Assembly (NCBI GenBank): GCA_963776845.1
Contig: CAVZOJ010000010.1
Coordinates: 21,098-85,097, forward strand
Direction: 5' to 3'
DNA length: 64,000 nt
Source: Roseitranquillus sp963776845
Lineage (GTDB): Bacteria; Pseudomonadota; Alphaproteobacteria; Rhodobacterales; Rhodobacteraceae
Positions within the stretch are counted from its first letter, which is position 1, and every line of letters begins with the position of its first letter. A program made the position numbers and the translations under genes. A model generated the notes under the pieces. That model did not search any database. It saw only the letters and a program-made list of their open reading frames with translations, and was not told the origin of the DNA. Positions 35,147 to 43,332 of the stretch are shown here, in pieces.

Positions 35147-35821
35147 ATGACAGCGACCTTCCACCGCCATTGGCGCGACGTGCCGGAAAGCGCATGGCGC
35201 TGGCCGAATTTCAGCCCGGCCGAAATCGCCTGCCGTGGGACGGGCAAGCTGCTCGTCAACGGGCCCGCGCTCGACAAGCTGCAGGCGCTGCGCGACCGGC
35301 TGGGCAAGCCGTTGATCGTCCGCTCCGCCTATCGCAGCCCCGAGCACAATCGCGCCGTCGGCGGCGCGACCCGATCCAACCACCTCGACGGCGCGGCTTT
35401 CGATATCGCCATGGCCAACCACGACTCTGCGGCTTTCGAGGCGGCTGCTCGGGCCATCGGCTTCCTCGGCTTCGGGTTTTACCCGCGCTCGGGGTTCATC
35501 CATGTCGATCTCGGCCCCGCGCGTCAGTAGGGCGAGCGGTTCCCGGTCCGGGCGACGGCATTTGCAGCCGAGACGCCGCCCGCACGCGAAGTGCTGGCCG
35601 GGAGCCGCACCTTGAAAGGCGGTGGCGCGGCCGGAGTGGCGACGCTGGGCGCTGCCGGGGCGGAGGTGGCGCAGTGCGTCCTGGCCGAGACCCAGACCGC
35701 CATCCTGCCGCTCGTGCCGTATCTCGATACGCTCCGCTGGGTGTTCATCGTCGTGGCGCTCGGCGGCATAGCGGTCACGATCTACGCCCGGCTCGACGAC
35801 TGGAAACGGGGGCGGCGGTGA
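35147..35821 (+). pseudogene. D-Ala-D-Ala carboxypeptidase-like M15A endolysin with in-frame amber codon
   Basis: The frame encodes a phage/GTA-type M15A peptidase. Residues 1-127 contain FSPAEIACRGTGKLLVNGPA, SAYRSPEHNRAVGGATRSNH (zinc-binding His) and FIHVDLGPARQ. A TAG at 35528-35530 then replaces the expected TGG (Trp), and the same frame continues to 35821 with a C-terminal membrane helix (LRWVFIVVALGGIAVTIYAR). Without readthrough the product is the soluble 127-residue enzyme lacking its anchor. The stop of the full frame overlaps the spanin GTG (GTGA). A single G-to-A change explains the break. Confidence 0.75.
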
Positions 35822-36114
35822 TCGACGGGCTGTTCACCGGGGTCGCCACGAGCCCGTGGACGCGGGCGGCTTTGCGATACGGCGCCATCGTCCTCGCCGT
35901 GCTCCTGTTCCTGCTTTCGCTTCGGCGCTCCGGGGAGCGAGCGGGACGCCTCGCCGAACGCCTTGAAACCACGGAGAAGGCCAATGACGTCCAACGCCGA
36001 ATGCTGGAAGCGGCGGCTCGCCGTCCTCGCGATCGCGGCGAGCTTGCTGAGCGGCTGCGCACCGGACGGGCGCAGGTGCCGGTGCCGCAGATCTCGACGG
36101 GCACCGGGCGGTAG
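35818..36114 (+). CDS. Inner-membrane spanin (Rz-like), 3' end replaced
   Basis: A 98-residue protein starting at GTG 35818, overlapping the M15A frame. It has one membrane helix (YGAIVLAVLLFLLSL) followed by a coiled coil (RLAERLETTEKANDVQRRML), the architecture of phage i-spanins. Up to about residue 83 it looks native; after about 36065 the sequence is antisense to merT, so its C-terminus is foreign. A second, lipoprotein-type spanin is nested in the +1 frame. Confidence 0.65.
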   Translation: MIDGLFTGVATSPWTRAALRYGAIVLAVLLFLLSLRRSGERAGRLAERLETTEKANDVQRRMLEAAARRPRDRGELAERLRTGRAQVPVPQISTGTGR

Positions 36115-36190
36115 GCCTTCCAGAACCCGTAGCCGAGCGCGGCGGCGGCGATCGAAAAGGTTACCCACTTGTAGTCGTAAAGCGCGGTGA
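35984..36190 (+). CDS. Outer-membrane spanin (Rz1-like lipoprotein) nested in the Rz gene
   Basis: Starting at ATG 35984 in the frame +1 to the i-spanin, this ORF encodes MTSNAECWKRRLAVLAIAAS and LLSGCAPDGRR: a lipoprotein signal with lipobox LLSGC. An Rz1-like o-spanin embedded out of frame in an Rz gene is a classic phage arrangement. The mature part after about 36065 derives from the merT antisense sequence, so the native C-terminus is lost. Confidence 0.55.
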   Translation: MTSNAECWKRRLAVLAIAASLLSGCAPDGRRCRCRRSRRAPGGRPSRTRSRARRRRSKRLPTCSRKAR

Positions 36191-36365
36191 GTTGGTCGAT
36201 GAAGACGCCCGTGACGCCAAGGCTCACCAGCACCAGCACCAGCGGCAGGATACAGCAGGAGGTCATCGACAGCGCGCCCAGAACCCCGGCGCCCGTTGCC
36301 GCCCATGCGGTCGTATCGGTCCGCTCCCTGGCATCTCGCTCGGTCTCTATCGTATCGGTCGCCAT
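36062..36365 (-). pseudogene. merT: MerT-like mercuric transport protein, 3'-truncated
   Basis: Starting at 36365 (MATDTIETERDARERTDTTA), it shows the MerT first helix with the vicinal cysteines (LSMTSCCILPLVLVLVSLGV) and second helix. It reaches the cytoplasmic pair EICGTGTCARP and then runs into sequence antisense to the spanin gene. The third helix is lost. MerT imports Hg(II) for reduction by MerA; neither merP nor merA is visible. It is divergent from merR with the operator between. The junction at about 36062-36070 joins the mer operon to the lysis cassette and marks a deletion or recombination end. Confidence 0.75.
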
Positions 36366-36397
36366 GACACCGCTCTTGTTGCAGCGTGATGACCCGC

Positions 36398-36428
36398 AAG
36401 GTAGCGTCTGTAGCAACTACAGGATCAA
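36398..36428 (-). promoter_or_regulatory. MerR-type promoter/operator
   Basis: On the minus strand a -35 TTGATC (36423-36428) and a -10 TACCTT (36398-36403) are separated by 19 bp. The spacer holds the dyad CTGTAG-TTG-CTACAG (36408-36422). The over-long spacer with a centred dyad is the hallmark of MerR-activated promoters and drives merT; merR lies divergently. Confidence 0.8.
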
Positions 36429-36439
36429 GGCGAAATTCG

Positions 36440-36871
36440 ATGGGCGATGATCACGCCACCGCAAGCGCACTCAAACGCTCCGACCTCGCCCGGCTGACCG
36501 GCTGCAATCTCGAGACGATCCGCTACTACGAGAGCGTCGGCCTGACGCCAGATCCGCCGCGCAGCCCCGCCGGTCCCCGCTGCTACGGCACTGAGCACGT
36601 GGAGAGGCTGAGCTTCGTGATGCGCGCACGGGAACTCGGCTTCACCATGGAAGAGATTCGCAACCTGTTGTCGTTGGTCGACCGCGGGAGCCACACCTGC
36701 TTCGAGGTCGAGCGCATGGGGCAACACCATCTGGAACTGGTTCGCGCCAAGATCCGGGACCTTCAGGCGATTGAGACCATTCTCGCCCAAACCATCGCTC
36801 GCTGCACGGGAGCCCTGACCCCTGACTGCCCGCTGCTCGATGTCCTCAAGGAAGGGCGCTCCGCCTCGTAA
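36440..36871 (+). CDS. merR: MerR-family metal-responsive regulator
   Basis: A 143-residue MerR protein. The helix-turn-helix occupies residues 11-50 (LARLTGCNLETIRYYESVGL), followed by a long dimerisation helix. Three cysteines stand where MerR binds Hg(II): HTCFEVE in the middle and ARCTGALTPDCP near the C-terminus. The spacing of the last pair is one residue shorter than in Tn501 MerR but common in alphaproteobacterial forms. ATG 36440 lies 12 bp beyond the -35 of the divergent merT promoter, the usual geometry. It should repress and, with mercury, activate that promoter, although the operon it controls is now truncated. Confidence 0.85.
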   Translation: MGDDHATASALKRSDLARLTGCNLETIRYYESVGLTPDPPRSPAGPRCYGTEHVERLSFVMRARELGFTMEEIRNLLSLVDRGSHTCFEVERMGQHHLELVRAKIRDLQAIETILAQTIARCTGALTPDCPLLDVLKEGRSAS

Positions 36872-37010
36872 TCAGTTGCAGGGGCACGCCATATCGCTGC
36901 CGTTCAAGGGGATTGCGGGGAATGGCAGCTCGCCGCCCTTCCTCTCAAAGACCTTCGGATGCACAGCGGATTCCGCGCATCCGCAGCGAACGGCAGTAAG
37001 GTCCCGATCG

Positions 37011-38533
37011 CGTTGAAAAACTCCGCGCTGTGAGGCAGAAAAATCGCCGCCGCAAATGGGCGCGAGCGCCTTTGTTTACGGCGCCACCGGCAATGCTGCA
37101 CGTGCAGGAAAGAGCTTGGCGAGCTTGCGGAGGTTCTGGGCGGTGGCGGCGAGCAGGAATTCGTCGTGGGCGCCGCATGGGCCACGCAATCGCAGGCGTC
37201 CCATGCCGAGTATCCGCTTCAGGTGCGCGAACAGCATCTCGACCTTCTTCCGGAGCCTCATCGCGATCTGGTAGTCCCGCGTTTTCGCGATGTCGCGGGC
37301 AACTTGGCGGGCATCCTCGTGCTCCTCCCGGGTGATGGCGCGAAAGTCGGCGTTGGGGCAGCATTTCGGTTTTGACGGGCAGCTCTGGCAGGTCAGTTTC
37401 AGCGCACGGTACTTGGCGACGCCCTTGCCCGTGGGTCCCCGGTTCGGGTCGGAGTAGTTGCGCCTAAACTGCCTCAGCTCGTGTCCCTCGGGGCAGATGT
37501 ACCGGTTGTTCTCGGCGTCCCACTCGAAGTCCGTCCGTGCCCAGGTGCCGTCCGCGCGGCTGGCCTTGTCGAGGACAGGGATATGGGGGGCGATCTTGCG
37601 GTCGACCAGCCAGCCCAGCATCGGCCCCGTCCCATAGGCCGTGTCCGCGATCAGCCAGTCGGGATCCAGCCCGAAGGTTTCCTTCGTCCGATCCAGCATC
37701 GTCCGCGCGGCCCCGACCTCCGCCGAAACGATCGACCGCGTCTCCTCGACATCGACGATGATGCTGTGATCGGTGTCGATCAGGTAATTGTCGGAATAGG
37801 CAAAGAAAGCCGGACCCTTGCGCGCCGCCGTCCACTGGCTGGCCGGGTCGGAGTGGGAGGTGAACTTTGGCTCGACCTCGGTGGCCGCCCCGAAAGCCTC
37901 ATGATCCAGCACCTCCAGATATTCCCGGACGGCCCGCGGCGCATCGACCGGATCGATGGCCTGCGCGTCCCACTCTCCCTGCGGCGCCGAGTTCTTCCTG
38001 TTGGCATCGGCTTCGATCAGGCTGGCATCGACCGCCAGGCGCTGACCGCTCACCAGCCCCTCCTCGATGCACCTTGCGACGACGGTTTCGAACAGGTGAC
38101 GCAGCAGCCCGCTCTCCCGGAACCGGCCGTGGCGGTTCTTCGAAAAGCTCGAGTGGTCTGGCACCGGGTCGGTCAGGTCGAGCCGACAGAACCACCTATA
38201 CGCCAGGTTCAGATGCACCTCCTCGCAGAGCCGCCGCTCGGACCGGATGCCGAAGCAGTATCCGACGATCAACATGCGGATCAGCAGCTCGGGATCGATC
38301 GAGGGGCGCCCGGTCTGGCTGTAGTACGGGGCGAGATGCGGGCGGATCCTGCTCAGGTCGACAAAGCGATCGATCGACCGTAGCAGATGATCCCGAGGCA
38401 CGTGGTCTTCCAGAGAGAAGTCGTAGAACAGCGCGCCCTGCGCTTCCTGTCTCGGTCCCATCATCGTCGCTGCCTCCCCGATAGGCGAATCGAATCAGAG
38501 ATCAGCGCCCCAAACAACACGAGTTTTTCAACG
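37011..38533 (-). mobile_element. IS1182-family insertion sequence
   Basis: An element bounded by inverted repeats CGTTGAAAAACTC at 37011-37023 and its complement at 38521-38533, with one full-length transposase gene inside. No target duplication is evident in the immediate flanks. 36872-37010 between merR and the IS holds no gene. Confidence 0.8.
37076..38464 (-). CDS. IS1182-family transposase
   Basis: A 462-residue DDE transposase. The N-terminal DUF772 region reads RSIDRFVDLSRIRPHLAPYY to SERRLCEEVHLNLAYRWFCR. The catalytic Asp are in LAVDASLIEADANR and LIADTAYGTG. The C-terminal DDE_Tnp domain contains the zinc-like cluster CQSCPSKPKCCPN and the Glu region MRLRKKVEMLFAHLKRILGM. It appears intact and could be active. 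It is oriented towards merR. Confidence 0.9.
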   Translation of the reverse strand: MMGPRQEAQGALFYDFSLEDHVPRDHLLRSIDRFVDLSRIRPHLAPYYSQTGRPSIDPELLIRMLIVGYCFGIRSERRLCEEVHLNLAYRWFCRLDLTDPVPDHSSFSKNRHGRFRESGLLRHLFETVVARCIEEGLVSGQRLAVDASLIEADANRKNSAPQGEWDAQAIDPVDAPRAVREYLEVLDHEAFGAATEVEPKFTSHSDPASQWTAARKGPAFFAYSDNYLIDTDHSIIVDVEETRSIVSAEVGAARTMLDRTKETFGLDPDWLIADTAYGTGPMLGWLVDRKIAPHIPVLDKASRADGTWARTDFEWDAENNRYICPEGHELRQFRRNYSDPNRGPTGKGVAKYRALKLTCQSCPSKPKCCPNADFRAITREEHEDARQVARDIAKTRDYQIAMRLRKKVEMLFAHLKRILGMGRLRLRGPCGAHDEFLLAATAQNLRKLAKLFPARAALPVAP

Positions 38534-38781
38534 AAATATCCGCTATCCTGAAGGTTCTCTGATTGCGGCCATGTCAAGTGGGAGAGCGGTTTGTCCGTCA
38601 GGGGCATGGTTCTCTGCGAGGTCGCGTTCCGTGCGCCTCATGATGGTTTCCGGTGGCGGATCGTCTTCGATGTTTTTCGCGGGGTACGCGGTTTTGGCCC
38701 GCGTCCCATCCTTCAGAACGAGATCGATCAACCGCTGTCCCTTCGGGACCCTTCTCCCGGCCGCAGTGGCGGGAACTCAGA

Positions 38782-39823
38782 TCATGTGCTCGCACCCGTC
38801 GTCCAGGCGTAGTCGGCTTCGCGCTTCCACAGGGTCAGCATCAGCACGGCGAGTTTCCGGCCGGTGGCCACGGCGGCCTTGCGGAAGCCGCGCCTGCCGG
38901 CCAGCCGCACCGCCCAGCTCTTCAGCGGCGAGAAGCGCTGAACGCGGTGGATCAGGCTGGCGGCAGCCTCGAAGAGCAGGCGCCTCATGGCTCGATCGCC
39001 GCATTTCGATATGCGCCCGGACCAGTCCACCTCGCCGGACTGGTGCCGCTTTGGCGTCAGCCCGAGAAAGGCACCGACGTCCGCCGCCTTTCGGAACCTG
39101 GCCGGGTCGTCGACCAACGCAATGAAGCTGAGCGAGACGACCGGGCCAATGCCGGGGATCGTCATCAGGCGGCGGGCGACGGGATGCTGCCGGGCTTTCG
39201 TCTTCACGCCCGCCTCGAGATCGGCGGCAGCCCGGCACAGGGTCTCATGCACGGGGATGAAGGCGTCAGCGATGGCACGAAGCATCGGATCGCGTTCGCC
39301 CGCGATGGCCAACTGGTCGCGAAACGCCTGCCTCGACTGCCCGTGGCCAACCGCAGCCATGCGGATGCCGAAGGTCTTGAGGACGCCGCGAACGTGCCCT
39401 TCGAGCTCCTTCCGCAACCAGCCGCTCGCGCGCGCCGACCAGACTGCGCAGGCGGTCGGCTTCTCCGCTGCGGATATGGACAGGGGTGAACCAGCCGGTG
39501 CGGGCCAGCTGCGCCAGGCCTTCCGCATCTGCGGCATCGGACTTGTTGGGCCGGGCCGAGAGGCTCTTGTGTGCCATGCGAGCGTCGATGCAGGTGGCAG
39601 GCAGTCCGAGCCGGATCAGCCCCCGTTGCAGCCATATCGCAAGCTGGCCGCTCTCATGCACGATCCGGTCCGGAGTGAGCGATCTGTTCCTCAGCCAGCC
39701 CTGTACCCCTTCCGGATCGCATGGCGCGCTTCCCCGCGACACGATCCGTCCATCATGGTCAATGACACAGATGGAAATCTCCTTCAGCGAAACGTCCAGG
39801 CCTGCATAGCATTTCATATCCAT
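38782..39823 (-). pseudogene. IS110-family transposase with frameshift
   Basis: Starts at 39823 (MDMKCYAGLDVSLKEISICV), with the RuvC-like DEDD domain. A frameshift near 39425, in CGGCTGGTTGCGG, leads to the second frame (RKELEGHVRGVLKTFGIRMA, TIPGIGPVVSLSFIALVDDP) and the transposase_20 domain down to 38782. One fewer T would restore the frame. Otherwise it is nearly complete. Confidence 0.8.
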
Positions 39824-40235
39824 TCTCCCTGCGGCTCCTGTTCGATGAGATCAGCATACCGGGCCTCGTCCGCCCCCGAAGAGCGGCGCCGCAATCACAC
39901 CATGTTTTTCGATGCGGGCCGCGGCGTGACGGTGGCCGCTGGCGGGTGCGGCCCGCGTTGACAAACCTCGGAAGGACGAAGCCGCGGGGGTCTGGCGTCG
40001 GTCTATGGGGAAAGCGCGCGGGTGTCGCTGGCTCCGGTGCGCCGCCGATTGTCGGGAGGCCGGCTCCGATCCAGACGGAGCTCGTGCCGTGGCGGGATCG
40101 GCGACGGGACGCAGGCCCACCGGTCTTGTTGTCGGGGCGCGTTCGTCGAGACGGCCACTGCGGGACGTGAGGCACGGCATTTCCGGACCGCTGGTTCCAT
40201 CCGGATCGGGTTCGACGAAGGTGATGGCCCTATCA
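39824..40235. other. Intergenic region between IS110 and IS91
   Basis: About 410 bp without a gene I can support on either strand. It should contain the IS110 left boundary and the IS91 terminal sequence, but neither end can be fixed from sequence alone. Confidence 0.4.
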
Positions 40236-41459
40236 TCATGCGGCAGCCCTCCGCGGAGGTGCGCGGGTCTTCGGACGCTCGCCGCGCCTGAAGGTCTCGA
40301 TAATGCGCATCGGTCCGCCGCAGTCGGGGCACGGTTCCCTGAGGGTGAGCGGGAGGGCTGCGTCGGCATCGTTGGCATCGGATTCCACCGCCGGCTCGAC
40401 GCCGAGCAGGGCGCGGATGGTCTCGATGTTGCGCCTGCGGCCATTGCCGGCGAGTAGCCCGTAGTGCCGGATGCGGTGGAACCCGTCCGGCAGGACGTGC
40501 AGCAGGAAGCGCCTGATGAACTCGTCGGTGGCGAGCCGCAGGACCTTCTGGCGGTCGCCGTTCTTGATCCGGTAGTCCTTCCAACGGAACGCGACGGTCT
40601 CGGCGTCGGCGCTGACGAGTCGGCTGTTCGAGATGGCGACGCGGTGGGTGTAGCGGCTGAGATAGGCCAGAACGGCTTCCGGTCCGCCGAAGGGCGGCTT
40701 GGCGTAGACCACCCATTCGACCTTGCGCAGCGGCGCGAGCCAGGCGGCGAAGGCGGCGGTCTCTGCCAGCCCCACCAAGTCGCCGAAGAAGGCGAGGTTG
40801 CCGGCGCCGTGCAGCGCCGCCAGTCCTTCCAGGAACAGCCGTCGGAACAGCCGCGACAGCACTCGGACCGGGAGGAAGAAGCCCGGGCGGCAGGCGATCC
40901 ACCGGTTGCCGTCGGGCGAGAGCCCGCCGCCGGGCACGATCATGTGGACATGCGGATGGTGGATCAGGGCCGAGCCCGTCGTGTCGAAGGCGCGCCTCCG
41001 GCACGATGTGTGCAGCACGCTGGTGATGCCGATCCGGGCGCCGAGGTGCCGCGGATCGGCAGCGATCGTGGTCAGCGTCTCGGCGGAGGCGCGGAACAGC
41101 AGGTCGTAGACCGCCTTCTTGTTCCAGAAGGCGATGCGGGCGATCTCCGCCGGCAGGGTGAAGACGACGTGGAAGTACTCCACCGGCAGCAGATCCTTCG
41201 TGCGGGCAGCCATCCAATCCCGCGCGGCCGGTCCCTGGCACTTCGGGCAGTGCCGGTTCTTGCACGAGTTGTATGCGACGTGCCGGTGGCCGCACTTGGT
41301 GCACGCCGCCACGTGCCCGCCGAGCGCCTCCGTCCGGCAGGCTTCGATCGCCGCCATGACCTTGAGCTGGGTCAGGCCGACATGTCCGGCATTGGCCCGC
41401 CGCCACGCGGGACCGTGGGCGCGGAAGATGTCGGCGATCTCCAGCTTCGCCCGGACCAC
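40236..41459 (-). CDS. IS91-family transposase with small in-frame insert
   Basis: A 407-residue HUH-type transposase. The zinc-binding N-terminus is CTKCGHRHVAYNSCKNRHCP. The HUH motif is HHPHVHMIVPGG and the catalytic Tyr region LSRYTHRVAISNS. Just before the HUH motif ten extra residues (SCRRRAFDTT) interrupt LHT...GSALIHHPH; they come from a 30-bp insert (40978-41007) that also occurs in the recombinase at 43.8 kb. The gene begins at a GTG exactly next to an inversion breakpoint, so its native start is probably lost. IS91 elements move by rolling-circle replication and usually follow a tyrosine recombinase gene, which here is 1.9 kb away after an inversion. Confidence 0.85.
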   Translation of the reverse strand: MVRAKLEIADIFRAHGPAWRRANAGHVGLTQLKVMAAIEACRTEALGGHVAACTKCGHRHVAYNSCKNRHCPKCQGPAARDWMAARTKDLLPVEYFHVVFTLPAEIARIAFWNKKAVYDLLFRASAETLTTIAADPRHLGARIGITSVLHTSCRRRAFDTTGSALIHHPHVHMIVPGGGLSPDGNRWIACRPGFFLPVRVLSRLFRRLFLEGLAALHGAGNLAFFGDLVGLAETAAFAAWLAPLRKVEWVVYAKPPFGGPEAVLAYLSRYTHRVAISNSRLVSADAETVAFRWKDYRIKNGDRQKVLRLATDEFIRRFLLHVLPDGFHRIRHYGLLAGNGRRRNIETIRALLGVEPAVESDANDADAALPLTLREPCPDCGGPMRIIETFRRGERPKTRAPPRRAAA

Positions 41460-41470
41460 GCCGGCCCGGG

Positions 41471-41647
41471 CGCCCCGACGCCCGCCACCAGTGCGCCGGC
41501 AAGGACGAAGTCAGCCAGGGTCCAGTTTACCTCATCGGTCACCTGCATCGCCACTGCGGGGAGCAGGATGAACACCGTGGCGGCGCCCCAGCCCGCGATC
41601 CTCCAACGGTGCCTCAGTCCTTCGCCACTATCCGAGTACTCGCGCAT
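41471..41647 (-). pseudogene. Membrane-protein gene, N-terminal half (severed by inversion)
   Basis: Fifty-nine residues (MREYSDSGEGLRHRWRIAGW, GAATVFILLPAVAMQVTDEV, NWTLADFVLAGALVAGVGA) with a GGAGG-type ribosome-binding site form the start of a small four- or five-helix membrane protein. The remainder lies on the opposite strand at 44250-44657. The frame runs from here into the IS91 transposase region. Confidence 0.75.
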
Positions 41648-41883
41648 CTCTTCGCCTCCGCCTGCGAGCCGGGCCTGCACCATACTCACCCCGCAGGAGA
41701 GATAGGAGCAATCGGCTTCCGGAAGCGCCGACCTCGGAAAGGGCTCCGCCCCGACGGTCGAAAGGAAGTGGCCTCCGGACCGTGTTCCGTCGCAACGGCG
41801 TGTCTGCCTGCCCAAGCGGCTTGGCGAGAGCTTCCACGTGGAAGAGAATGCCCGCGGCGGGAATGTCTCGGAGGGAGCGTACC

Positions 41884-42966
41884 ATGTGGCCGAACACGCG
41901 AATTCAGGACCTCTTCGGCATCGAGCTCCCGATCATCCAGGCGCCTATGGCCGGCGCCAACCTGGCCGAGATGACGATCGCGGTAGCGGAAGCCGGCGGT
42001 CTCGGCTCGCTGCCGTGCGCGCTGCTCACGCCGGACCGGCTCCGGGCAGAGTTCGATACCATCCGCGCGCGCAGCAGACTCCCGGTCAACGTCAACTTCT
42101 TCTGCCACCGGCCGCCCAAGCCGGACCCCGACCGCGAGACCGCCTGGCGGCAGGAGCTCGGACGCTACTACGTCGAGTTCGGTCTCGACCCGGCGCCGCC
42201 GATCCCCACCTCAAGCCGGGCGCCGTTCGACGGCGAGTTCTGCGGCATCGTCGAGGAGCTGAGGCCCGAGGTCGTCAGCTTCCATTTCGGCCTGCCCGAT
42301 CGAGCGCTGCTGGAACGGGTCCGCGCAACCGGCGCCCGGATCATCTCGTCGGCCACCACGGTCCGCGAGGCGAAATGGCTGGAGGACGCCGGGTGCGACG
42401 CGATCATCGCCCAAGGCGCCGAGGCGGGCGGACACCGCGGCATGTTCCTGGCAGAGGCCGTCGACCGCCAGGTCGGCACGATGGCGCTGGTGCCGCAGGT
42501 GGTCGACGCCGTAAAGGTCCCGGTCATCGCCGCGGGCGGCATCGCCGACGGTCGCGGCATCGCCGCCGCCCTGGCGCTCGGATCCGCGGCCGTTCAGATC
42601 GGCACCGCCTACCTCTTCTGCCCCGAAGCCACGGTGGCGGCCCCGCATCGGGAGGCGCTGCGAACGGCTCAGGCCGACGACACGGTCCTGACGAACGTCT
42701 TCACTGGCCGCCCGGCGCGCGGAATCGTCAACCGGATCGTCCACGAGGTCGGGCCGATGTCGCCGGTCGCGCCGGCGTTTCCATTGGCGGGCGGCGCACT
42801 CGCTCCGCTACGATCGGCAACGGAGCCGACCGGCTCTCCCGATTTCATGTCGCTCTGGGCGGGGCAAGCAATTGGGCTCGGCCGTGAAACTTCCGCAGGC
42901 GAGCTGACCCAGACACTGGCGCAGGAGGCTCTCGCCCGGCTGGCGTCCGTGGCATCAGAAAGGTAG
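41884..42966 (+). CDS. Nitronate monooxygenase (2-nitropropane dioxygenase family)
   Basis: A 360-residue FMN-dependent TIM-barrel enzyme. Diagnostic segments are PIIQAPMAGANLAEMTIAVA near the start and DAIIAQGAEAGGHRGMFLAE, with the flavin-contacting GxEAGGH motif, near 180. VIAAGGIADGRGIAAALALG (about 215-234) is the phosphate-binding strand. It oxidises propionate 3-nitronate and related toxic nitronates to malonate semialdehyde-type products. A GGAGGGAG ribosome-binding site precedes ATG 41884. It is divergent from the severed membrane gene and lies inside the inverted 2.78-kb segment. The gene itself is complete. Confidence 0.9.
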   Translation: MWPNTRIQDLFGIELPIIQAPMAGANLAEMTIAVAEAGGLGSLPCALLTPDRLRAEFDTIRARSRLPVNVNFFCHRPPKPDPDRETAWRQELGRYYVEFGLDPAPPIPTSSRAPFDGEFCGIVEELRPEVVSFHFGLPDRALLERVRATGARIISSATTVREAKWLEDAGCDAIIAQGAEAGGHRGMFLAEAVDRQVGTMALVPQVVDAVKVPVIAAGGIADGRGIAAALALGSAAVQIGTAYLFCPEATVAAPHREALRTAQADDTVLTNVFTGRPARGIVNRIVHEVGPMSPVAPAFPLAGGALAPLRSATEPTGSPDFMSLWAGQAIGLGRETSAGELTQTLAQEALARLASVASER

Positions 42967-43290
42967 CCGGCTTGGAGCTATTCTCCGCAGCCCGTCATCC
43001 CCTGCGCAGCTTCTCACCAAGTGCCCTGAAGGCGGGGCGCCGCAGCAGCGCCTGATGGTCCGCGGGGCGCACCGGTTGTCGTCTCCCAGCGGATTTCGTC
43101 GGCGCGCATATCGGCCAATGTGTTGCTTATGCTTCGTACAAAGAACCCGCCGCCGGCGCACTCGCCACTCCCGCGGCGAGTCCTTCGTCGATCAGGGCGG
43201 ACGGACTAAGCCGCTCTCGCGGCATTGGCGCCTGCGGCGGGCGGCGGATGCTGCCCTGACCTCCGCGCTTCTCTGATCGGCCTTCCCGGA

Positions 43291-43319
43291 CTGACGATTG
43301 GGACCTTCTCAATCGTCAG
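43291..43319 (+). promoter_or_regulatory. Perfect hairpin in front of the recombinase gene
   Basis: CTGACGATTG and CAATCGTCAG form a perfect 10-bp stem with a 9-nt loop, ending 14 bp before the recombinase GTG and 2 bp before its AGGAGG site. It could be an IS91-type terminal structure or a translational control hairpin. 42967-43290 shows nothing else recognisable. Confidence 0.55.
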
Positions 43320-43332
43320 ACAGGAGGTTCCC

